Origin: Echinococcus granulosus
Lineage: Eukaryota; Platyhelminthes; Cestoda; Cyclophyllidea; Taeniidae
Reading direction: 5' to 3'
Length of the DNA stretch: 64,000 bases
Assembly: GCF_000524195.1 (NCBI RefSeq)
Contig: NW_020170390.1
Span: 1,068,700-1,132,699, forward strand
Position 1 is the first letter of the stretch. Each line of letters starts with the position of its first letter. Shown here one piece after another: positions 12,601 through 26,107 of this stretch. The position numbers and the translations under genes are program-made. The notes under the pieces were generated by a model that had not been told where the DNA came from, ran no database searches, and was given only the letters and a program-made list of their open reading frames with translations.

Positions 12601-15600
12601 GCAGGCAAACGCGCAACAACCAGAGTTGTATGAGCAGCCAGACAAGGATTTCATGGTGGTATCATTGGACTTGCTGAGCGGGATTGCAGAGGGCCTGGGA
12701 AACCACATTGAGCCACTGATGGCGAACAGCAACCTCGTCACGTTGCTTCACCAGTGCGCCCAAGACCAGCAGCCTGACGTGCGCCAGAGCACTTTTGCCC
12801 TCCTCGGCGATCTTACGAAGGTCTGCTTCGCTCACATCAAACCCCAAGTGGCTGCTTTCATGAGCGTCCTTGCGCAGAACCTCTCCTCTCCCAACATCTC
12901 CGTATGCAACAACGCTATTTGGGCCATCGGGGAGATCTGCATGCAGATGGGTGATCCTTCTTTGTAGCTTTCTAGGGTTTCTGGAGAATTTGAGTTGTAA
13001 TCAAGCTTCTTAGAGGTTTCATATTCTCGTTTGCCTCCATTGTACTTGCCTAAATTGCTTCCGATACTTTCCGGAGCAATAAGCTATTTGAACGCATTGC
13101 TATCTTTCGTCCACCAACTTCACGCTTTTCACGCACTAGGAGCTACTTAACATATTCATTTTAATGTCCCCACACCAACCCAGCTTCTGAATCTCTTTCC
13201 TTTAGCTGAGACTATTTCCATTTCTATCCCACTCACATCCACTTTAACTGTGTTTGAAAAAGCTACTTCGGTTGCATTTTTAGAAGATTAGGCAATTATG
13301 ATGCCTCGCAGGTTTTCCTTAAGTGCATTAATACTCCACATTATAAAGACCTTTTGGGTGCGTAGGATGACTGTTTTGCTTTGCGTCTTTGCACTCTCTA
13401 GGGTGTTGTAGTTGTCTCATTGACGGTACCGGTTTTGGAATGGACCTCCCTGTCTGATAGTCACTTCCTTCCTCATAATAATTTGCACTTGCTTCATCTT
13501 CGTCCAGTCCAGCACATACACCTTTCAGTCCCCGAAGAAATTCTACGCTTATTTAATGCTTTTAATCAGAACTGTTGATACTCCGTGACTTGTAACCGGT
13601 GTTCCGATGATGTGACTCGACTGTTCTGATGATGCAAGAGTGTATTATGACGAGCTGCGTTGTCTACCTTCAAGCTAGCGCCAATACTCAGTTTAACCCA
13701 CATCGCCTTTTGTGTTTCTGTTCTACTAATTTGTCACAATGTACACAGAGTATATCTTGGAATTTCTGTGCCTTCTTATTCTCTGTTTTATCCCCGCTCG
13801 TTCAAGTAAACTGCTAATTCTGTAGATTTACTTTTTTGTGTTAAAAATCCTTCCAATTTTAATGCTTTAGCGTCACTGCGGTTGCTTCAATGATAACCTT
13901 GCGCAACACATTCTACCTAGGCGAAGAGATGCAGCCATACGCTTCACTTTTCATCCAACCCTTGGTGGAGATTATTAATCGGCAAAATGCACCGAAGACG
14001 CTTCATGAAAATGCCGGTGAGTTCGCTTCATCCATTAGTCCCATAGTAGTACTGCGGGCTAATTAATTAGGGGGCTTAACTCGTTCACCAAGATGTGAGG
14101 TACTCAGGTCTCCAGTTCGATGCCAGATCGTAGTGAGTGCCGCTTGACTGCGGGTGGTCCTCATTTCACTGTCAGGGTCCGTTGGGGGCACCATCTGTCA
14201 CCGGGTGCGCATTCCGCAGCTTGTCAATGCATTTCACCCCTTGTCAGGGTACAGGTTCCCTCTTCAAAATTGAGTCCGAACGGAGCTGGTTCAGTGCCTG
14301 TTGCTTGCGCCGCTGGGAAATTTCATGAGTGCAACTCGAGCTTCGATCACATTGTTATAGTTTCCTTGTCCTCGCGTGTCTCGTAGGCCAATCTATTTCT
14401 CGTTAGGTTGTGGCACAAATTATTTCGGCTCTTAAATTTACTCGATCCCATGGTCACAAACACCACTTACAGCTTGCTATTTTGAGAGTGCCTGGTTAAC
14501 TTCTCTTGCATGTGAGCTGCTCGCTTCAGCACGATTGCATTAAGCGGTGCTCGCTGTATCTTCATGAGAGCGGTCTTGTGTTGTGTGTTTGCCAGCGCAG
14601 TGATTTTTAGTCGAACTTTACAGATGTTTGGATTCAAACATTTCTCTTACTTAGCGCATCAGTTCTACTTCTCTCACACTTTAGCTATCACAATCGGGCG
14701 TCTGGGGTACGTGTGCCCAAGAGAGATCTCCTCCTTTCTGCCTCTCTTTATCCGTGCATGGTAAGCTCTGGTACACTGCATTTATTATTAGGAGGTGGCC
14801 TAATACTGTTTAATGCCCCAAATTTCATCCCAGTTGAGATGCTTCGTTTTACGGGTGACTTCACCTCTTTCCTCTTTACCACCTCAGTGGAGGCTGCTAG
14901 TCATGGTAGGCGGGGTAGTAGTAGGATGGAATTACTTTCAAGGCAAGACGTGCGCTTATTACGGTACCCCACCATGTCCCATATGGCTCTCGGGCACGCC
15001 ATTGCACATCCAGGCCCGCATATCCACACGCTTGGGGACGCGCATGTGTAGGCTAGGCATCTATGGCGCTTGGATTAAACATTCCTCTGTGCATACTGAT
15101 TGGTGGGAAATTGGCTATCCCATCATAATAGGGTCTCTATTGGTCGGGGCTTGTAAAAAATCTGCCCCGTAGATAGTCGAGGAATGCTCTGCCTGATGAT
15201 CATGGCATATTTTGGATTTTAAATTTGATTTGTCCAGCATTCAACTTTACACCTGAATGTGTATTTATTTTACCCCAAGTGACGATTAACATGTGATTTG
15301 CTATGCAGATTTGCGTAGAAACTTTCCTGGTAAGCTTCTGACTGTCTCAGTAGGCAAATTCCAAATCTTTTTGCTGTGGAATCAAACTGGCGGGCTTGCA
15401 AGTTCCTTTTAAATTGCAAAAAGTGAAAGCCTTGAGTGTCTCTTTCAAAGTAATCGAAATCCGTGCGTATTTGATTGCCGTGGCACTTTTTTTGCCGCAA
15501 ATTCAGTAACACCAATTAGGCAAGAAATCACGCAGATGGTTGGAGAATGTGCTCGAACGTGGCTATAGGGGATGCTTTTTTGAAATCTACAGGTGTCTAT

Positions 15601-16023
15601 CTCTGCGCAACATCCGTGATAATGAGGAGAAGGACAGTGCATTTCGAGGCATCTGCAATGTGATAACGCTGAATCCACAGGGTGTGATGAACGAATTCCT
15701 CTTCTTCTGTGACGCAGTCGCCTCCTGGAACAATCCCAAGGATGATTTAAAGCAAAAGTTTTATTCGGTAAATAGGTTCTTGGCATCTATAATGGAAAGG
15801 TTGTCTACTGCTTGCTTGCTAAGATTTCAAGTTTGAACCACAACTGTGTTAGTATTAGCTATGGGTGTGTAGTTGAAAGGTCAAAAAAAGGTAAATGCAT
15901 CGCTGCCCCCTGTAGATTTTGGTGGCTTTTAAAACGGAGGTTGGGGAGGAGGCATGGAACAAATTTTGGACTCAGTGTCCACCAATGCTGCGCAATCGAC
16001 TTAACAGCCAGTACGGCCTCTAG
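9683..16023 (+). CDS. TNPO1: Transportin-1 (karyopherin beta-2), complete
   Basis: This nuclear import receptor carries proteins with PY-type signals through the pore and releases them on binding Ran-GTP. Exons: 9683-9781, 9813-9888, 9922-10178, 10211-10344, 10379-10583, 10619-10798, 10839-11127, 11165-11337, 11376-11795, 12605-12950, 13921-14016, 14685-14760, 15593-15767 and 15916-16023. They total 2634 bases, 877 residues, close to the roughly 890 of the family. The start [14 protein letters not shown] aligns with the family N-terminus and needs no further upstream exon. HEAT repeats run throughout, for example [27 protein letters not shown] and [11 protein letters not shown]. The acidic loop is present near residues 345-354 as a run of aspartates after a PRFHKPRNR segment. 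The C-terminus [19 protein letters not shown] fits the family end. Eight successive introns are 31-40 bases long; four later ones are 670-970 bases. Confidence 0.96.
11796..12604 (+). other. Long intron of transportin-1
   Basis: An 809-base intron from GTGAGT to CTGCAG. No coding or RNA gene signal was seen in it. Confidence 0.75.
12951..13920 (+). other. Long intron of transportin-1
   Basis: A 970-base intron that splits a glycine codon (phase 1). It ends at CTACCTAG directly before the [10 protein letters not shown] exon. It contains only short chance open frames. Confidence 0.75.
14017..15592 (+). other. Two long introns of transportin-1 flanking a 76-base exon
   Basis: The introns are 14017-14684 and 14761-15592; the small exon between them encodes [20 protein letters not shown] and is essential for frame. 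Open frames inside the introns (for example near 14120-14386) have no recognised similarity. Confidence 0.7.
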
Positions 16024-16559
16024 ACGGAGAGAGGCGGGTGGTGACCAGGAGGACAGGGACGTTGACTCTCGTCGTCGTTCCCTTGCAGTTGCCGCTACTG
16101 CTGTGCCGCCGTCGTCGCCACACCTCATGCTTCTTCCGCTCATTATCAACGCATCTGCCTGTTGCCCTCTGTCCGTCCGTCTGCTCGTTCGCTTTATTGT
16201 CTATCTTCCTCCCTCTATCTCCGTTTACCATCGCATTTTTTATCAACTCGGCGTCCTTTCGGGATGCAGCCATCGCTGTTGCCACCAGGTTGGTTTTAGC
16301 CTCTTTTTTATTTGTTTTCCCACAGAACCTACTGATAGTGCCCTTCCTGATCGAAGCCCGTGAAATTTGGTTGTTTTTCAAATCACTTTAATTTCTTTAA
16401 AACACTGTGCTGTTAGGCTTGTGATTAGTGGCGCTGGCACATTCATTGTTGTTTTTATTCATCTACTAGTGCGTTTTGTAATTTATTTAGAGTCTCGCGA
16501 TCTCCCGACACCGGGGCTGATTGAGTACGTAACGGAGAAGCCCACACGCATTCACCTAA

Positions 16560-16670
16560 CACATACGCGCACGGGCACACACACACACATTCGTCCATTC
16601 TTCGCTCGCCTGCTTTTTCGTCGCTTCTTTTGTTACTGTCACACCTCACACACACCCGCACACACACAAA
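16560..16670. repeat. CA-rich low-complexity tract
   Basis: It has a pure CA run at about 16576-16589 and scattered ACACAC blocks through 16670. Open frames across it on both strands are artefacts of the alternating composition. Confidence 0.85.
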
Positions 16671-19602
16671 CTAGTACGTAGTTTGCTGGCCGTTTTTGCT
16701 CGTCTCTGTCCGTCAGTCAGCTCGTTCTCTCTTCTGATAGTCCCTCAGTTCTTGGTCGTTTTTTTGTGCACGCGGAAAAACTAATACTTTCGGCTGATTT
16801 CTCCCTCCACTCTTTCCACACACCCTCCACTAAGACCATTTTTCACATAACACAAACGCACACACCTCAATCACAGACATTTTAAGTAGATGGGGTATTA
16901 ATTAGGGACGGGATAGTTAAGGGGTCACAGTAAACACCACACAGCACAGCACGCACACGCCGTAGCCGCTTGCTCTCCGGGGCAAGACGCAACGGGCAGA
17001 TGTTGCATGGGGATGATTTTAAAGGGGTATTGCAAATTAATAGACACTCACACAGGGGATAAGGATATCTTAGGGACAAAATGTAGATTAAGGACTAAGA
17101 TTTAGCTGCACATGTCTTCATACATAACTGTACTTACACATCATACCATCCCACTCCACCATCATCACTTCACAGGCCTTACTCATATGTACGATTTCAT
17201 TCACCTCCCTCTTGTAAAACCTTTTCCAACCAATCTACCCCTCTCCCTTGCTATTTTTATTGGGGATAATATCGCGTGTTTGCACTGCCTTGTACATATG
17301 TTGGATGTTTTGAAGAAAAAACAAGCTACCCTCTCAGAATTTCCAACTCTTGTGTTTTCATTGTGTGGGATTAGGAATTTCCGGAGTGCAAGCGGTTACC
17401 TAAGACGGCGATCGTTCTGGCCTCTACTTCGGCATTAGTGTGAAGCGCTCATGCGACACGTCGTGCCACAGTGCACCAGGCCAATGGCAACATGCGACTT
17501 GTTCCCGTTGTGTTGAAGTCTTTCTCCCCGTTGCATTTACAGTGGAGTACCTGCATTTTATATTCCTTGCGCTTGTGACTACTGAATGGTTTTTCTTGTT
17601 TGATTTGGGCTCTTTCAGCAGTGCGACTCCACTTGCTCTTTCGTTGCTGGAACAGTGTCAAGAATGGCACATTTCTTGCTTAAAGGAGCTTAGTCGTTGC
17701 TTCTTTGTATTTGATTCTTTTTCATTCATTTAGCGATGTGTTCATGCAAGGTGAAAAGTCCTGCCTGGAGGCAACGCCATCTGAGTGGATTCTACAGGTA
17801 TGGCTTGGAGCCGTCAGCGTTATTATTGTATTTGACGTTTATTTTCGCCAACGATATTTTTGGCTTGTTTGTAATCACACTCGTCACTGTACACCGAAGC
17901 TTTATTACCGTGTCATGGAGGGATCACATACTTAGGCTTATTTCCTAAAGCGCCGACCAGTTTTTCATTCCAACCATGGTAACTGACCGGATGCACAAGG
18001 GGGCAACGTACAGCCGTTGCTACTCTCGTCCGCAGTACTCGTCGCCTTCCCATTTAGCGCCGGATGATGGGATTTGATAAATTGGGTCGCACGTGACCTA
18101 TCAAACGAGACTTATTTAGAAAATTGACGTGAAAGACATTTCCTAAAACCGAGTGGTAATGAAACACTACTTGAATTTTCTTATTGGGTACTTTATGGAC
18201 CTCGTTTGTTCAAGGATGGCAGAGGCTAGTGGGAAGGAACGCCAATTACTCCTTTGGAAGCCCTACCACTTCAGATTAGAGCCGTTACAGGCGGTATGGT
18301 GATCAACCCACTTTTTTAGCAACAAGTAATTCAATGCTTGGCAAACGAGGTGCTCAGTGGGTGTGAGGTCTGTTGTTTTGAGAATTTTGTGGTGCAGCTT
18401 TTTCAGACCTGAGGTATGTTGTTAAAATGCTGTCAGGTGCTATATTCAGGAGGAATCTTAATGTGTTCTTTGCCAGTTCACTCATCAAAAGACTCATCCC
18501 GCCCAAATTAGTGTATCCGGTACCAACCATCATGACCACATAACAGGACTTTGTAAGGCTCTGATAGATAACACCGATGAGGTTCTACTCTAGCAGGTGG
18601 TATTAGTTCTTGTTCAGGAACCGGTTTCAAACTATGCTAGATCACTTTAACTAAATGATTGCGTACTGGATGCATGTGATTGGTCAGAATGGGCTTTCGG
18701 TCAAAACAGTCCACCTTTATCCACTGACGTTTTAATTTGCTTTCTCCTGAGTCACTTTAGGTGAAAAGCAACAGCATCTAGAGCTGTTTTCACCGCCTCA
18801 GTGTCCGACTTCGTCTCACCGCCGGTCTCCCATGCGGCTGGGCGGGCGGCTGAGCGGCTGGCCCTTTTTCCGCGCTGCAGCCGCGCATCGATGCCGTCGC
18901 GGCCGTGTGATTCACTCACGTGCTTTGTGCGCATTCTTCACCGGCCGAATGCCTGCATCTCCGTGCTGTTTACATCCATTTACACTGAGATGAGTTTTTG
19001 AATTAATCAAGATGTCACGAAATTGTTATTGGAAGAGCGAATGGGAGGTTAGTAGCAAAGTAAAAAGATGGTTTGGTAAACTGATAGTGTGGTATAATAG
19101 TAAACAAAAGCTGAGAACCTTGGGGATATTGATTTGTTCTTTCTTTGTTCGAGAAACCCAGGCACTTTGTGGACGGTGTTCCGGCAAACTGCCTGTTGAA
19201 TAAATAACTACTTTTAAGAGGTCTAGCGAGATGCATGGCACTGATTCCAGTTATTCCCTTTTGTCGTACTGTCTAGGAGATTCCTTTATCCGGTAGGATT
19301 GAAGTTGCATCGGTGAGCGGGGCAGTAGGCGAATCTTGTTATCTGAGGGAGTCCATTGTACCTTCGTCGGAGGTTTCATTCCTCCATTTCAATCAAAATG
19401 CGATTTCGTTGTTTTCATGCTCACTCGATTTGGCTTTAATTCAATTTGGTCTTATACTTTTCCACTGCAAATGAGTGGGTGAGTGGAGGCGGTAAGATGT
19501 TTCACTGAGTTCTCGAGGGCATTGTTCTGCCTTAAGGGGAGAATCGAGCAGGTGATTATGCAAGAGGTTTTACCCTGCCCCGCCAAATAATCCAGATTTT
19601 GC

Positions 19603-19625
19603 GCACACACACACACACACACACA
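19603..19625. repeat. CA dinucleotide microsatellite
   Basis: About eleven uninterrupted CA units, preceded by TTTTGCG and followed by AAAACTC. Confidence 0.9.
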
Positions 19626-22600
19626 AAACTCATTCACAGTTGTTCTTTTTGTATCCACATGTAAAGTAGACTTTTAAGTCTCAAAATACATTGTTTTTTT
19701 TTTCACATTTCACGGGTTGAATTAGACCTATGAATTTACTTTTGGTAAAAGTACAATTGTTGATCAGGACACTCATTTGGCCTATGGCTGATCTTCATTC
19801 AGGCATAACAAGGGAGTGTTTTACACAGAAATATGAATAGTTGCATAATACAAGAATTGGTGCAGATAAAATGGTTTTTTTTACGATTTAGCTGTTGCTA
19901 GAAGGGATAAGCGATGTGGCCAAGACGCCATATACTGGCTGTTGCGAGACCGTAAAAATTGCTGCAAGCTCAGAACGATGTGTCAATTTGGGGGAGCGGG
20001 AGGCGGTCAAACTCCGCTTTACTGCTTGCTGCATCGGTATATTAGTGCAGCCTCTCGGGTTCAGCTAAAAAAAGCCTTTTGTTGCTCTACCTCTATACCG
20101 TGTCATAATCAAACACTTTTCTGGATAATTTTTAAGTTTTCTTCTGGAAGAGAACCCACTTTGTCTTATGGCAATGATGGCCACTATTGTTGAATTTTGG
20201 ACACAAATTCACTTCGAGAAGGCCAGAGCAAGTTGGTGGTTTGCTGATGCTATGATGTTAGACTATGCAACTCAAATGTTGTTAATCTAGCTTCCCAATT
20301 AGTAATAGGTACTGGGTTTTTAAGCGTTATTTTCGTCATAGCTCTCTTTGTTGGGGTATGCAAATCTGATTATTTGAAAAGGAATGATTCACAAAAGTTG
20401 CTCTGTTGGTATAGGTGATGGTGGTGGTGATGAAAAATTATGAACGAGAGTGAAACGATAAATGGTTGTCAAATTGTAAACACCGAATAGGAAGCTTTGC
20501 GCCTAAAATTTGGGGCTAATGCATGGCCATGCTCAAGATCACGCCTTGTGCGACTCCATTTTATGGGGGCATGAGATGTTTGTTGAGAAAAATCCGGTGG
20601 TCATTCAGAAATCTCGATTTTGGTTGTAATTCACTCCTAACAACAATCTTTGTGTTTGCACTCTTTTAATCAGGATGAACTTCTCAATAACGGGTCAGGG
20701 CTGACTTTGTTTATTGCATTCGAAGTCTCGCATCGTCGTTCACGAAATTTGAGGCTTAATTTGCTTCAGATTTTTTAATTTCTGATCCTGCGCTGGACCG
20801 AATTGGCCACCTCACTACATCTTAAAGGGTGCTAGTGTAAATGAGCAGCAAGCAATTTGTAGGATGGCGTAATTATTGGGCATGGATTTCCCCCTCGTCA
20901 TTATTGAATTCATCTGTCTGTGATTTGACCCTTAGTTTCACATGGTACTTTATTGCATCTTGGCACTGCGTTCCAGAACTTCTGGAAACGCTAGCCAGAG
21001 GGCTACAGTGCATTTGAATCCTACTGTAAAGTGCGTTTAGATAAATTCTTTTTTCTTTTTCTGACCTTACACAGATGTAGTTTAACGAGATTGATGTCAA
21101 GTAGATTGGTGATAGAGCTTGCATTCAATTAAGTATTTTTAAGAGTCAAAAAAATCGCCTTAGTATATGTCTTGAGACGGCCATATATACCGTTTCTGAA
21201 TGGGGTTTACAATTAGGGTTTCTTAAGAGGTTTTAAGAGGCATCGAAATTCAAAACATCTATATTGTGTAAATGTTTTTTTAAAATGGGTTTAAATCCGG
21301 AGTAAAAATGGGGTAATTTGAACACACAGTAGAGTAAATTTAGTTTCACAAACGTTTAATCCTCGGTCAAAAAACCCAAATCTTGAGAAACTTCCATTGT
21401 TCTCGCAGCTGCATTTGTATTGTAAATGGATTTCATTTGTCAGGGGCTGTAAGCACATTTGGCCCTCGAGCTCCTCAGTGGGGGAATGTTCTCCAATGGC
21501 CAGAAGAATAGTAGTGGTTTGGCAATTCGGCCCCTTTATTTTGACTTCTGGCGTGAATCACATTAAAGGGTTGATTGGCGGAACTTAATTCATCTCTTAA
21601 AACCATTTTATCAGATAAACAGTTTCGGAAGCTGAACTGTATCATTTGTTCAAATGAAGTATGGGACACCAGTAAATTCTTCAGTAAGTGATGCATGATT
21701 TCTTTTGATGCCAATTTAGACCTAGATTGTAGATGAGTACACTATTAGTGAGTAGTTTGTCCTCCTCATCCTAAATATAAGTTTTTCCACCTTTGAAATA
21801 CTTACCTTGTTTACCATGCATCTTCATTTTCGCTCTAAGGTTAATCAGGTCCCATTTTGATTTCCTAACCCATTGAATAATAAATACTTTGTTAAATGTC
21901 ACATGGCTGTATAAGCCAGCTATAGGAATGATGTTATGCTTATCTACACGGCCCGTTCAGCCTTCGTAGGTTGGTTTTCCGTTCAGAGGAACGGCACCCC
22001 AGTCGTGCCGACAGTCTCCTGGTATGTTCAAAATAGATTTTCCCCCATAATGATGTGGCTTAATATGACATAAAGGAAAACCCTGAGTGATGCCCACATA
22101 TGTTAGTAGAAGTGTAGTGAAGAGCTGATGTAAATATCCTCGTAAATCTAGGTTCAAATTAATTTTACATTTGGAAAAGGGTGCACAAGAACAAAGGAAA
22201 GGAATTTTTATAAAATGAATTAGTTGTAGAATGCTTGTTCTCGTGTCCCCATAGGCAAGCTTTCAACCTGTCATCATTTGATCGTTTGGCACTTGCATCA
22301 AATTATAGCACATCCTAGCAACAATTTGCGTGTTTATCTTTAATTTTTAGAAATCCCGCTGAAACTTGCAAAGTTATACCTTAAGAATGTTTGTAACTTT
22401 AACATTTTTGAGGAAGGACTCTACTCTATCCCTTATTTTGTTAGTAAGCGCTTTAATCGTGCTGCCCTATCGGGCGGGTCGGTTAAGGCCTCGCAATTCA
22501 GGGGTTAAACTGATAATCACCAACGCTGTGGTGTTTATTTATTGCGAGGAAGAAATCAGTCTAGGTCTTGCTTTGCATTTTTCTGGCTGGATTCATTTTT

Positions 22601-22970
22601 GCTGTTTAAAAATCCGGCTTTATGGTTATTTTGGATGCTTACCATGGTTTCACAATCGAAGTCTGTGCGCCTCCAATTTTTCGGGAACAGTTCTGACGTC
22701 TAGATTATTTAACACGGGCTTCGTGGTGTAATTTTTTCTGTTTTTAGAACATACTTTATGCTCACAAGAATAATTTATTGGTGGTTTTATGCTTCTTTTT
22801 AACGGTCCTCTCATTGCACTTGTATGCCTTGTTATGAGTAATTTATAGAAGTGCGTTTGTTGGTTTTCCACGGCATCTCTGCTTATTAAATTGGTTTTTT
22901 CCCACTCTTTAATCATACTGCTGGTGGACCATTCTCCATCTATCTTGGCGTGTCTGCAAATGGCATAACA

Positions 22971-25900
22971 ATGCGGAATTTCATGCGTCTTCTGTCACGA
23001 ATTAAGATGGCCACATGCATGAAAAGCTCTCCTCGCCATGCCCTCAGCACCTTCATTCCTCGCTTCAACCCGACTACTGGCATGGTGCAGTGGGATAATG
23101 TGGGTGAAGATTATGATTTTGAGCAAGAGGTTGCCCAATCTGCCTACGCTGATATGCTACACGACCGCGATCGCAACCAACGCTACTACGAGGCCTTGCG
23201 CCACGTTATTACGAGCATGAAGGCCGCTGGACGGGAGGTGCACGTGCTGGACATCGGCAGTGGAACTGGTCTTCTCTCGATGATGGCAGCGCGAGTCGGT
23301 GCCGACTCGGTCATTGCCTGTGAAGCCTTTGGTCCGGTTGCCACTTGCGCTCAACGCATCCTGCAAGCCAACGGGTTACAAGAACGCGTGAAGCTGATTC
23401 ACAAACACTCCACAGATCTGGTGGTGGGTGAGGATATGCCACGCAAAGCCAACGTTCTTGTTGCGGAGCTGTTTGACACAGAACTTATTGGAGAAGGCGC
23501 TCTGAAGGTATATCTTCATGCTGCTGATAATCTTCTTACGCCGGATGCTATCCTCATTCCCTGCAAGGCCAAAATGTATCTACAGGTATGCATCATTTAC
23601 TCAGCTGTTTGATTTTGTGCTAGATCGTAGAGTCACCGTTCCTCTGGTCTCACAATCAAATCGAACCATTCGGAGGTGACTTGTCCTTCCCCTCGGTGGA
23701 AATGCGTCGCTGTCACGGTTCACCTGTCGTTTTCGATCTCCAGGTATCGCGTCTCAAATTTGTTCACGACGAGATTATCACAAGCGATGAGGATCGCGGT
23801 GCTGTCCGGTGCCTCCTTGAGAGCCCCCTAATGTTCCATGAATTTAACTTCGCTCCATATTCTTCCAATCTAAAGCTTGAGGAGGTGAAACGGATTACTG
23901 GTAACTGGGCTCCTCTTTTAATTTTCTCTTTATGCCAATTTTTTTTGAGAGCTTGGTAGCTGAAACAATTGTCTTTTGGGTTTGATTAGGTCTGTAATTT
24001 TAATTTCTTATCATTTATTTCCATTTCGTTTTTACTTTAAAGTTATAGTTAGAAAAATGATTTCTGACCACCATTTCTGGTCGCACATTATTGTACACAA
24101 AAGCAGTGGGCACTTTTAAATTCTATTTGTTGCTTTTAGTGTAATTTCTTCCATCGTGATGCTCCTCCTTTGCACATGTTAAGGACCTTATTGAGTTTAC
24201 GTTGCAAACTATTTTATCATTGCATTAACTGAAGTAGAGGCGTGATTATGAATAGGTGCGTTTAGCTTGGAAATCACAACAAAATCGCTCAGTGCTCTAA
24301 CAAGTCAGTAGGACAGTTGCAGACCTGTTGAGTTACTTTCAAAAATTATCAAATAAAAGCATACTCATCGTACCAAAGTTTGCCGAAGTGTTGGAATTTT
24401 CGATTTCTCTCGTTATAAAATATGCCGTTTTCTGTAAATTAATCCGTCCAAACCATTCAAGGTAGTAAAATTGTTCAGTTTTGGCTTCCTGTTTGATCAG
24501 AATGAATTTATGTTGAAAACAATGCATATTGCTGCTTTGTGAGTGCTTACCAATATCTCACCTGCATGAAGTCTAATCATACCGCTCGGCTGATATTTTG
24601 GTCATAATATTTCCCATAAAATTGGTTTATTTAAATCGTTTTTGCCATTTCTATGCTGTATACTAAAAGTATTGGATCGCATTTTAATCTCACTTGCCTA
24701 CCAGAAGTGGATGGGAACCCAATAACAGCTTGCCGTGGCGGCTTAGCGCACGCTGTGATAGTGTGGTGGGAGCTGCAAATGGAGCCATCCGATCACGTTC
24801 CAGCTATCACCATGGCTCCAGTGGGCGCAGAGCCCTGGGCTAGGCCTGGCGACCCGCGTGCGACTCCAGCATGGCGTGAACACTGGATGCAGGCAGTTTA
24901 CTTTCCCCGTTGCTGTCCCCTCGCCCTCTCCGCTGGTGAAGCGCTTTGCGTCGACTTCTCTCACGACGCCTTCTCCATACACCTGGACCTCCACCGCGCT
25001 TCCTCTTCGCCCCCTCTCACCGAACAGCATCTGCCCTTCTGTCATTGCCTCACCCACGTCGCCTGGCCTCGCTCCCGCTTTGCCCAACTCAACCATCCTC
25101 ACTTCCGAGAGGACTCTCTTCGCCTCACCAAATTCGTCATCGACCACGTATCTGCTCTCCAGACACCTTCTATAGCGCTCGTCATCGTCTCCGATGCCTC
25201 TCATATCCCACTTCAGGTCCACCAATCCCTTCCCCTTAGTAAAGCTACAATATTCCATTTGGACTCCTCGCCGATGTCTTTAAAAATAATGGACCCTCTG
25301 TACCGCAAGGCTCATTCCGATATCAGGCTCGAGGAGAATGTAGACAATCTACTGGATTCTCTCGAAAGCTTTGTTGAAAAATCCCCTACACCCGTGGAAA
25401 TATGCGTAATATCGGAACCCTTTGTGATAACTGCCCTGCTTCCTTGGAATTCCATTAAATTTTGGTACGTTTTTGGGCAAATTAAGGAGCGATTGCCTCG
25501 CCACTCTTGTTGGCTGATGGCACCCACACATCTGCGTATCTGCGCAGTAGCCATGGATTTCGAACACCTCTGGAAGATCCGCGCGCCTGTTGGAGCTGAC
25601 TGCGAGGGCTTCGATTTACGCCTCTTCGATAAAATGATTTTGTCGGCTGCAGCGGCCACCGATGCGCCAGTAGAACCGCAGCCTCTGTGGCAGTACGCGG
25701 GTAAGGCACGGTCGCTTCCGAGCTCTGTTTTCGAGATATCCCTACTCGATCCACCCACCTTCTCTGCTCACGGCCCCGAGGCACCGAACACTCTTGGCGC
25801 TAAGGTCGTTCAAACTCAAACCCTTACACTCTCCACTGCCGACGGGTCATCAGTCAATGCGGTGGCGCTGTGGGCGGAGTGGCGCATAGCTGACGAGATG

Positions 25901-26107
25901 TGGCATGTGGTAGGGGGACCCAGTAGACCCATTGAAGTGAACAAGGAAGTGGAGTGGTGTAAGGCTGGTCCTCACCCAGGAGTCGTCTTTCTAAATCCCG
26001 GCCTAAGCGATAAACTGGGGTCGCAGAAACAGTCCTGTGCTTTGAAGGTGGAAAGTGGCTTTGATTTTTACACTGGAGAACCGAATTTCTGCTTCAGTGT
26101 TGTTTGA
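22971..26107 (+). CDS. PRMT7: Protein arginine N-methyltransferase 7
   Basis: PRMT7 makes monomethyl-arginine on histones and splicing or RNA-binding proteins using S-adenosylmethionine. Exons are 22971-23585, 23624-23900 and 24705-26107; phases agree and the product is about 764 residues, longer than the human protein. The N-terminal catalytic domain is intact: RFNPTTG, YADMLHDRDRNQRYY, motif I VLDIGSGTGLLS at about residue 92, and the double-E loop ELFDTELIGEGA near 166. The second, pseudo-methyltransferase domain lies in the long last exon: VIVWWELQMEPSD, WREHWMQAVYFPR near 355, then SEPFVITALLPWNSIKFWYV and GADCEGFDLRLFDKMI. Its motif I is degenerate, as in the family. In-frame ATG codons at 22971, 22983, 23007 and 23019 are all possible starts; the last two would shorten the extra N-terminus. 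Intron 1 is 38 bases. Confidence 0.95.
23901..24704 (+). other. Second intron of PRMT7
   Basis: An 804-base AT-rich intron splitting a glutamate codon (phase 1), between GTAACTGG and CTACCAG. No other signal was seen. Confidence 0.75.

Larger units (their letters stand above)
16024..22970. other. About 7 kb with no recognised gene
   Basis: The first part should hold the transportin-1 3' untranslated region. I see CA-rich tracts at 16560-16670 and 19600-19625, a GC-rich island near 18780-18920, and otherwise AT-rich sequence. The open frames present (for example 16001-16381 on the minus strand, 22366-22731 on the plus strand) show no family motif and start with non-ATG codons or overlap low-complexity DNA. 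No tRNA-like structure was recognised by eye. Regulatory DNA for PRMT7 probably lies at the right end. Confidence 0.55.

Noticed and set aside
22366..22731. 121-residue plus-strand frame upstream of PRMT7
   Set aside because: No recognised motif and no ATG at its start; it reads as chance AT-rich hydrophobic sequence.
24743..25784. Several long minus-strand and other-frame open frames inside PRMT7
   Set aside because: They are shadows of a GC-rich coding exon whose plus-strand frame matches PRMT7 block by block.
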